Assembly: GCF_018156225.1 (NCBI RefSeq)
Contig: NZ_JAGTAR010000046.1
Coordinates: 1 to 42,334 of the forward strand
Source of the DNA: Carboxylicivirga sediminis
Lineage (GTDB): Bacteria; Bacteroidota; Bacteroidia; Bacteroidales; Marinilabiliaceae
Direction: 5' to 3'
DNA: 42,334 nt
Shown: positions 36,990 to 42,334 of the stretch, in pieces
Position numbering within the stretch: the first letter of the stretch is position 1
Layout: each line of letters starts with the position of its first letter
Position numbers and translations under genes: made by a program
The notes under the pieces: generated by a model
What the model was told of the DNA's origin: nothing
Database searches by the model: none
What the model saw: the letters and a program-made list of their open reading frames with translations, nothing else

Positions 36990-39806
36990 ATGAAGCTTTT
37001 TTATATCACCCTGTTCATTCTTCTGCTTAATGGCATAATTGACCATTCAGTACTTTCAGCACAATCATTAATAAGTTTTACTAAAGATGATTATCAGGCA
37101 GCTAGTCAAAACTGGTCTATTGGATGCGCACCAACAGGCTATATTTACTTTGGCAATAGCAGTGGTTTGCTCGAATTTGACGGGGTGAGCTGGCAGTTAT
37201 ATCCTTCTCCCAACGCTTCTATTATAAGAGCTGTAGCTGTTGATAACAGAAGAGTGTATACAGGAGGCTATCGTGAGTTGGGTTTTTGGGAAAGAACACA
37301 AAATAGTCAACTGCAATATTTTTCTCTTACAGACAGTGTGAAATCGCAGTTTGGCATTAATGAGGAATTCTGGAGTATTTTTAAAAGCCAGGAGCAAATC
37401 ATCTTTCACTCATTTGCCGGCATCTATATCTACGAAAATGGATCATTTACAGTATTAAAAAACGGCGGTTTCTTTAATTTTGCTACTTTGGTTGACGGTA
37501 CTGTGTTTGTTGCTATTCATAACGATGGTATCTATCGAACAGAAAACAATCAGCTTATCCCGGTAACCAACAGCGATTTCTTAAAGGAAAAGCATGTGCG
37601 TTTTATTGCCAAAGGACACTTACCCAATACTTACTATATTGGCACCGAATCAGCAGGAATGTACATCCTAAACACAACTACCGATGAATTTAAACCAATA
37701 GCCAATAATCTTCAATCGTTTTTTATCACCAATAAAATCAATCATGGTGCTGTAACTGCCGAAGGGGACCTTATTATTGGCACCATACTGGATGGTGTCA
37801 TTGGCTTTTCGCCCACTGGCAAGGTGAAGTTTCAGTATAACAATAAGAATGGTTTACAAAGTAATACTGTATTAGGAATAAGTTTCGACCAGTACAATAA
37901 TATGTGGCTGGCACTGGATGCCGGTATCGAATATATTTCGTTGACGCCCGGAAACAACTACCGAATGTATATGGAAAAAGAAATTGGAGCCATTTACAGC
38001 GGCGCATTGTTTAATAATCAGTTGTACCTGGGCACAAATCAAGGCTTGTATGTTAAATCGTGGCAGGATACGGATGGTAGTTTTAAGCTGGTTGACGGGA
38101 CTCAAGGGCAAGTGTGGGACTGTGAAATCATCGACAATCATCTGTTTATCGGTCATAATAAGGGTACATTCATTAGCAGCAATGAGTTTTCTCTGCTTTC
38201 TGACTATTCGGGTGCTTATAATATCAAACGACATCCGCGGCATCCGGATGTACTGCTTCAAGGTACTTACAATGACCTAATCGTCTACCGTGAAACGCAG
38301 AATGGCTGGAAGATGTCCAATACCATCAGTGGCTTTAATAACTTAACACGTTTCATAGAAGTGGATCACCTGGGCAATCTGTGGGCCAGCCATTTCTACA
38401 GCGGCCTGTATAAAATTCGTTTAAATGATGATTTTGATAATGTGGAATCAGTCATTAAATACGATAAGTTTGAAGATGGACCAGAACAGCTTGGTCACTT
38501 AAATGTATTTAAAATAGAAAATCAGATCGTTATAACTACCGGACATAAGCTATATACATATGACGATCTTAAGAACACCATTGTTCCGTATAACTTGCTT
38601 AATGACGCTCTGGGGGATTTTAAAGCAGCCAAGCGCATTGTACCCGGTCTTAATCACCACTACTGGTTTATTAGCGAAAAAGGCATCGCCTACTTTAAAA
38701 TTTATGCCAACGAGGTATCCAGGATCAAGTTTTACCCCAAGCAATTATTTGAGAATCATTTAATTCCTGATCATGAAAACATTGTGCAGTTCAATGATAC
38801 TACGGCAATGGTTTGCCTGGAAAATGGTTATATGCTGCTCAACTTAAACGGCAACAATGAAGGTATTGATATTGCCAGTCACGAAATAACACTCAGGCAA
38901 GTAACTGCAACTAATCGAAAAGGTAAGCCATTTCCTTTGAGCATTGAAGACCAATCTATCAACTTGCCACATAGTTTAAATAATCTGATACTTCGTTATT
39001 CCTTCCCTTTATTGAATGGTGAAACGGTTAAATTTCAATATAAAATACCAGGTCTGTATGACCAATGGTCGGCTCTGTCAAACAAGCCCACTATTGAATT
39101 GAGTAGAATACCCTCTGGCACATATACCATTGAAGTTAAAGCGGTTAACAATTGGCTCAAGTCATCCAAAACACACCTATTGAAACTAATAGTGCATCCA
39201 CCGTGGTACCAAACGACGTATGCCATTGCCGGCTATTTATTATTAATGGTTGGCCTGATGTTGGGATTAAAGTATATAACCAGTCGTAAAATTAAACTAA
39301 AGGAAAAGCGGAAACGTGAGGAGAAAGAGAAAGAACTGATTCAACTAAAAAATGAGAAACTCAGTTCTGAATTATCCTATAAAAGCCAGAAACTGGCGAG
39401 TTCGGCTATGAGCATAATTAAGAAAAATGAATTCTTGTTATCACTAAAAGCTAAGATAAAGAAACACAAAGAATATCTTGGTAATCGCTATCCAGACAAG
39501 TATTACCAAGAAGTTATTGATAAAATTGATGATAACATCAGTGGTCAGGATGACTGGCAATTGTTTGAAGCAAATTTTGAGCAAGCGCACGAGGCTTTTC
39601 TGAAAACCATGAAGAAAAAACATCCGGAACTAACCCCTAGTGATTTGCGCCTCTGCGCTTACTTAAGAATCAATCTGACATCAAAAGATATCGCGCCATT
39701 GCTTGGTATTACTGTCAGAGGTGTTGAAAACCACAGGTATCGCCTGCGTAAGAAGCTTGGGTTAACTGCGGAAGATAATTTGACCGACTATATATTAAAT
39801 GCGTAA
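36990..39806 (+). CDS. Membrane-spanning propeller / Y_Y_Y / LuxR-HTH transcription regulator
   Basis: 938 residues from the ATG at 36990. An ATG at 36975 would add five residues; the later one gives a cleaner signal (MKLFYITLFILLLNG). Numbering here is from 36975. The periplasmic sensor has many propeller blades (about 30-650: GYIYFGNSSGLLEFDGVSW, NMWLALDAGIEYI, LWASHFYSGLYKI), then a Y_Y_Y domain (about 682-745), one TM helix (about 748-767), a charged coiled coil (about 772-835) and a LuxR-type HTH (about 885-943: LTSKDIAPLLGITVRGVENHRYRLRKKLG). There is no histidine kinase or receiver domain, so it is a one-component sensor resembling SusR-type regulators. It probably senses a degradation product and activates the divergent PUL. 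Confidence 0.93.
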   Translation: MKLFYITLFILLLNGIIDHSVLSAQSLISFTKDDYQAASQNWSIGCAPTGYIYFGNSSGLLEFDGVSWQLYPSPNASIIRAVAVDNRRVYTGGYRELGFWERTQNSQLQYFSLTDSVKSQFGINEEFWSIFKSQEQIIFHSFAGIYIYENGSFTVLKNGGFFNFATLVDGTVFVAIHNDGIYRTENNQLIPVTNSDFLKEKHVRFIAKGHLPNTYYIGTESAGMYILNTTTDEFKPIANNLQSFFITNKINHGAVTAEGDLIIGTILDGVIGFSPTGKVKFQYNNKNGLQSNTVLGISFDQYNNMWLALDAGIEYISLTPGNNYRMYMEKEIGAIYSGALFNNQLYLGTNQGLYVKSWQDTDGSFKLVDGTQGQVWDCEIIDNHLFIGHNKGTFISSNEFSLLSDYSGAYNIKRHPRHPDVLLQGTYNDLIVYRETQNGWKMSNTISGFNNLTRFIEVDHLGNLWASHFYSGLYKIRLNDDFDNVESVIKYDKFEDGPEQLGHLNVFKIENQIVITTGHKLYTYDDLKNTIVPYNLLNDALGDFKAAKRIVPGLNHHYWFISEKGIAYFKIYANEVSRIKFYPKQLFENHLIPDHENIVQFNDTTAMVCLENGYMLLNLNGNNEGIDIASHEITLRQVTATNRKGKPFPLSIEDQSINLPHSLNNLILRYSFPLLNGETVKFQYKIPGLYDQWSALSNKPTIELSRIPSGTYTIEVKAVNNWLKSSKTHLLKLIVHPPWYQTTYAIAGYLLLMVGLMLGLKYITSRKIKLKEKRKREEKEKELIQLKNEKLSSELSYKSQKLASSAMSIIKKNEFLLSLKAKIKKHKEYLGNRYPDKYYQEVIDKIDDNISGQDDWQLFEANFEQAHEAFLKTMKKKHPELTPSDLRLCAYLRINLTSKDIAPLLGITVRGVENHRYRLRKKLGLTAEDNLTDYILNA

Positions 39807-39859
39807 ACTACAACAGATAAGCATCAAGATATTACATATTGGCAGGATATGGATAAAAA

Positions 39860-39888
39860 GCATCGCATTTGAGAGTTCAATGCGATGC
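39860..39888 (-). terminator. Terminator between regulator and CarD/Tudor-like gene
   Basis: GCATCGCATT (39860-39869) with AATGCGATGC (39879-39888): 10-bp perfect stem, 9-nt loop. On the minus strand it is followed by TTTTTA, 11 bp past the minus-strand stop codon. On the plus strand it lies 53 bp past the regulator stop and may work there too. Confidence 0.75.
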
Positions 39889-39899
39889 CATATCTTATT

Positions 39900-40439
39900 C
39901 TATTTCTTGCCACTACCAACAAAATAGTCCTCTTTATCGGCAAACAATACATTAAAAGTGGTTAGGCTGCCATAGGCCCTGGTAATGTACTGCTGCATGT
40001 GCACTTTTTCTTCATCATTAAGCGAGCCTGATGAATTGATGTTCTGCTCTAATACACGCAAACGGTCACGCAACATAACAATCTTTTTAAAGAAAATTTC
40101 GATTGGTATTTCCTTAGCTTGCAATGATTCATTGGCGGGTTGAAGCAACAACTTACCTCCCAGCCATTTTTGCCCTAACTCTACCTCTGCCGGTAAGGTT
40201 CCATACTCATCCAGCACAGAAGCTATAGCTTGCCTTAAATCGCGGGCAGTCACCGTTTCTGGCTTGCCTTCATCCGGACTCTCAATAATTGTAAGGTTTG
40301 TACTTGTTTTTGGTATTTCCATCTTGCCGCCATCTTCAAAGAAGACAATGTAGGCGCCAAGATTAATCTTAGCAATTATACCCTCACCATATCTGGGATG
40401 TTCAACACGTGTACCAACTTTTATATCGATTGTATCCAT
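39900..40439 (-). CDS. Conserved protein of unknown function with CarD/Tudor-like N-terminus
   Basis: 179 residues. The first 60 or so (KVGTRVEHPRYGEGIIAKINLGAYIVFFEDGGKMEIP) form a small beta-barrel-like segment. It resembles the Tudor-type fold seen at the start of CarD or at the end of UvrD/PcrA helicases, where VEHPRYGEGxI is typical. The rest is helical: AEVELGQKWLGGKLLLQPAN, then EIFFKKIVMLRDRLRVLEQNI, a possible coiled coil. I know such proteins from Bacteroidota as conserved hypotheticals. An RNA-polymerase or nucleic-acid contact role is only a guess from the barrel. Cytoplasmic. Divergent from the META lipoprotein. Confidence 0.75.
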   Translation of the reverse strand: MDTIDIKVGTRVEHPRYGEGIIAKINLGAYIVFFEDGGKMEIPKTSTNLTIIESPDEGKPETVTARDLRQAIASVLDEYGTLPAEVELGQKWLGGKLLLQPANESLQAKEIPIEIFFKKIVMLRDRLRVLEQNINSSGSLNDEEKVHMQQYITRAYGSLTTFNVLFADKEDYFVGSGKK

Positions 40440-40521
40440 TTTAAAAAGTATTTAAGTTACTTATTTCTTTGGCATGATTTTTATTGCCTAAATTAGCTAA
40501 ACAAAACAAAAACTTAATAAG

Positions 40522-40980
40522 ATGAAGAAATTATTTGTAGCGCTTATGGCTGTAGCAGCATTAGTAAGTTGCAAAAGCACACAAGGTACCAGTCAGGAAA
40601 AAGCATCGAATAAACAGAATATAAGTGAGCTTTTTGTTGAGGCTAATCAATGGGAGTTAATTTCATTTAATGGCCAAGCTGCCAAAGAGGCCGGATTTAC
40701 ACTAAAGACACCTACACTGGTAATTAATATGGCTGAAAACAAAGCTGGTGGTAATAGTGGTTGCAACTCCTTTGGAGGAGAAGTGGTAATTGAAGGTAAT
40801 ACCCTCACCATTGACAAGGTTTTTTCTACTAAAATGTATTGCGATGGCGTACCTGAAATAGAGTTCTTTCAGATGCTGCAACAGACACTGAATTATACCA
40901 TTAAGGGTGAAGTGCTTCAGTTGGAAAAAGATGGACAGATTATAATGGAGTTTAAACTAAAGGCTGAGAGTGCTGAATAA
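40522..40980 (+). CDS. META-domain (HslJ-like) lipoprotein
   Basis: 152 residues, SPII lipobox LVSC (Cys17). One META domain (about 42-145): QWELISFNGQ, PTLVINMAENKAGGNSGCNSFGGEVVIEGNTLTI, FSTKMYCDGVPEIEFFQMLQ, and YTIKGEVLQLEKDGQIIMEF. The G-GCNSF-G core and the FxxTxMxC pair are the family hallmarks. HslJ-type proteins are tied to envelope stress or heat-shock responses, but the exact role is unknown. Membrane-anchored in the periplasm. A hairpin follows about 54 bp after the stop. Confidence 0.9.
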   Translation: MKKLFVALMAVAALVSCKSTQGTSQEKASNKQNISELFVEANQWELISFNGQAAKEAGFTLKTPTLVINMAENKAGGNSGCNSFGGEVVIEGNTLTIDKVFSTKMYCDGVPEIEFFQMLQQTLNYTIKGEVLQLEKDGQIIMEFKLKAESAE

Positions 40981-41033
40981 GCATATCAACGGAAAAACTG
41001 TAAATTATACCGTATTATTAAATCCATAAAATT

Positions 41034-41083
41034 GCGTCCGCTTTGTTTGATAAGATATTATCCAGAGCGGATGTAATCTTTTA
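41034..41083 (+). terminator. Probable terminator of the META gene
   Basis: GCGTCCGCTTTG (41034-41045) pairs with CAGAGCGGATGT (41063-41074): 12 pairs including three G-T. It is followed by AATCTTTTATA. Confidence 0.5.
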
Positions 41084-41189
41084 TACCGGGCCATCTCCCC
41101 GATACTACAGCTGCATGATTCAACAAAACACAAACTGCTTTAATGAGTAGCATTAATACGGTTGTTATCAGTAGCTAAAGCCTATTATA

Positions 41190-41795
41190 TTATGAGAACT
41201 CCAGAATTACTGTAACCAGGATTGGTACTAAAATAGTAAGTATGATGCCGCTAAAAATGGCTATGATACCATATTCCTTACCAGTAAACTTAACTATCAC
41301 AGGTAAAGTCGTATCCATGGCTGTAGCTCCACCAGAGGCAATACCTGCCAGCTTACCAAAGTATTTAACCAATAAAGGTACCCCTAACAGGGTAATGATT
41401 TCTCTGAATATATTTGACAGTAAGGCGATGACCCCCAGTTCCTGACTATGCAGCTGACTGATAAAAATACTTGACAAGGAGTAGTATCCAAACCCTGCTC
41501 CTACGGCAGTGGCTTCCTTAATATCGATGTCGGCAAGCATCAACGATATAATGGCGGTGCCCAATAAGCTGCCAATAATCACCGTTAACGGCACTAACAC
41601 CACTTTAAAGTTTAACTTGCGAAGGATGTAAAAGGCATTTTTATCACTGCCGATACTAATACCAACCAAAAACATCAGCACAAATAAAGCATAGGTAGTC
41701 AGGTTTTCATTTAGTAACCACTCTGGAAATAAACCATAAATACCGCCTAAAAGGCCCACGGCAAAAAAGGCCAGAATAATTATACTTCCTTTCAT
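41190..41795 (-). CDS. lysO: LysO-family lysine exporter, C-terminal part as a separate protein
   Basis: 201 residues with about six TM segments. ALFVLMFLVGISIGSDKNAF, TAVGAGFGYYSLSSIFISQL, LGVIALLSNIFREIITLLGVPLLVKYFG and SGGATAMDTTLPVIVKFTGKEYGIIAIFSG match the second half of LysO (YbjE, DUF340), an inner-membrane L-lysine exporter that in E. coli is one protein of about 300 residues. The N-terminal half is encoded just upstream with a 2-bp gap, and the two together come to 296 residues. Both pieces look intact, so this is probably a two-subunit exporter. No riboswitch-like leader is evident before the pair. Confidence 0.88.
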   Translation of the reverse strand: MKGSIIILAFFAVGLLGGIYGLFPEWLLNENLTTYALFVLMFLVGISIGSDKNAFYILRKLNFKVVLVPLTVIIGSLLGTAIISLMLADIDIKEATAVGAGFGYYSLSSIFISQLHSQELGVIALLSNIFREIITLLGVPLLVKYFGKLAGIASGGATAMDTTLPVIVKFTGKEYGIIAIFSGIILTILVPILVTVILEFS

Positions 41796-41797
41796 TA

Positions 41798-42085
41798 TTA
41801 CTCCTCGTTATCTGTTTTAAAAAAGAAATGATACACCAACCAGGCAATTAATACACTTCCGGCAACTGCTCCAAAAGTCAGCCAGAAAGCCTGATAACCG
41901 ATTCTGGAAAAATTATTTACTATTTCTTTGTTGATACCTACTGAGATTCCTAAGAGAAACAATAGCAAATATACCGACCAGGTAACGGCCGTATCAACTC
42001 CTTTTCGGGTCTTATCTTTATCGCGAAATAACCAACCGATAGCGATACCAGTCGCAAACAGGGCAATAACAATGTATGAAGTCAT
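41798..42085 (-). CDS. lysO: LysO-family lysine exporter, N-terminal part as a separate protein
   Basis: 95 residues, three TM helices (YIVIALFATGIAIGWLF, VYLLLFLLGISVGINKEIV, FWLTFGAVAGSVLIAWLVYHFFF). LLFLLGISVG(I/S) mirrors LMFLVGISIGSDK of the partner, reflecting the internal repeat of LysO. First gene of a two-gene unit, stop codon 2 bp before the partner's ATG. Probably works only with the larger partner. Confidence 0.85.
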   Translation of the reverse strand: MTSYIVIALFATGIAIGWLFRDKDKTRKGVDTAVTWSVYLLLFLLGISVGINKEIVNNFSRIGYQAFWLTFGAVAGSVLIAWLVYHFFFKTDNEE

Positions 42086-42123
42086 GCTTCAAAAATAGTT
42101 ATTAATTAGCTAATGTGAAACGA

Positions 42124-42139
42124 GCCCGCCAAAGCGGGC
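42124..42139. other. Short GC-rich hairpin upstream of lysO
   Basis: GCCCGC-CAAA-GCGGGC, 38 bp before the lysO start. It could be the end of a transcript from beyond the right edge or part of the lysO leader. The T-run is too weak to call a terminator. Confidence 0.4.
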
Positions 42140-42199
42140 CCGAATCGATCTAAATCCAAATCACACACTAACAACCTGAGTTCGATTAAAATTACAGAG

Positions 42200-42310
42200 C
42201 TCAAAATTTCTTAAATAACCGATTTACAATGCGAATTTTAGAAGCGTAGCGAGCTACGGTGATGAAATTTAAAGCAGTAAATCGATTATTTAAGGAAAAG
42301 CTTAGAGTTT
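42200..42310. repeat. Long imperfect inverted repeat at right edge
   Basis: The outer arms TTAAATAACCGATTTAC (42211-42227) and GTAAATCGATTATTTAA (42276-42292) pair with one mismatch. Around and inside are further pairings, CGTAGC-GAG-CTACG (42245-42258) at the tip and AAATTT-type arms between. A cruciform-capable element of about 110 bp with no ORF. Confidence 0.65.
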
Positions 42311-42334
42311 CACTTATAAATATTCATTTTCATC

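Noticed and set aside
42090-42097. TATTTTTG box on the minus strand before lysO
   Set aside because: It fits TAnnTTTG but lies only 5 bp from the start codon, too close for a normal promoter.

Overview
The window reads as chromosomal DNA of a Bacteroidota bacterium, probably a polysaccharide-degrading, perhaps marine member of the Marinilabiliales or a neighbouring order (the order is inference). Direct support for the phylum: a SusC/SusD pair with TonB-linked and RagB features, a type IX secretion (T9SS) sorting domain, candidate promoters of the TTTG / TAnnTTTG kind, many SPII lipoproteins, and a LysO exporter split into two genes.

Layout. (1) 1-13080, mostly minus-strand housekeeping genes separated by long repeat-filled gaps: an iron-sulfur flavoprotein-like reductase, a Gfo/Idh/MocA oxidoreductase, a Tat-exported glycosylasparaginase, a plus-strand metallophosphoesterase, a DUF4199-like membrane protein, monomeric NADP isocitrate dehydrogenase and dnaX. 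dnaX is split by an A10 run carrying the heptamer A AAA AAG directly before a stop codon, with the tau-type extension open in the -1 frame, as in known dnaX frameshift or slippage systems. The gaps hold eight full or truncated copies (plus one cut by the window edge) of a three-hairpin repeat, two copies of a different structured repeat whose stems show compensatory changes, and a 144-bp MITE-like element with 16-bp terminal inverted repeats and an 11-bp target duplication, inserted into one of those structured repeats. The other copy serves as the empty site.

(2) 13083-36598, a minus-strand polysaccharide utilisation locus (PUL). In transcription order: SusC, SusD, a LamG-type surface lipoprotein, two GH144-like (Glycoamylase fold, PF10091) lipoproteins, two sulfatases (one very long, with duplicated binding modules and a T9SS tail), a third sulfatase, a third GH144-like enzyme, a fourth (lipoprotein) sulfatase and two GH3 beta-glucosidases. 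A divergent plus-strand membrane-spanning propeller/Y_Y_Y/LuxR-HTH regulator (36975-39806) lies next to susC. Perfect or near-perfect hairpins without U-tracts occupy the only long spacers inside the locus and the region just after it.

(3) 39900-42334: a small conserved protein with a CarD/Tudor-like N-terminus, a META-domain lipoprotein, and lysO in two adjacent pieces.

How the PUL may work (inference from families): sulfatases strip sulfate from a glucan at or outside the cell surface, GH144-like endo-enzymes cut the backbone, SusCD and the LamG protein import oligomers, and the GH3 enzymes release glucose in the periplasm. GH144 is known for endo-beta-1,2-glucanase activity, so the most interesting reading is a locus for a sulfated beta-1,2-glucan or a related sulfated beta-glucan, a substrate I do not recognise as described.
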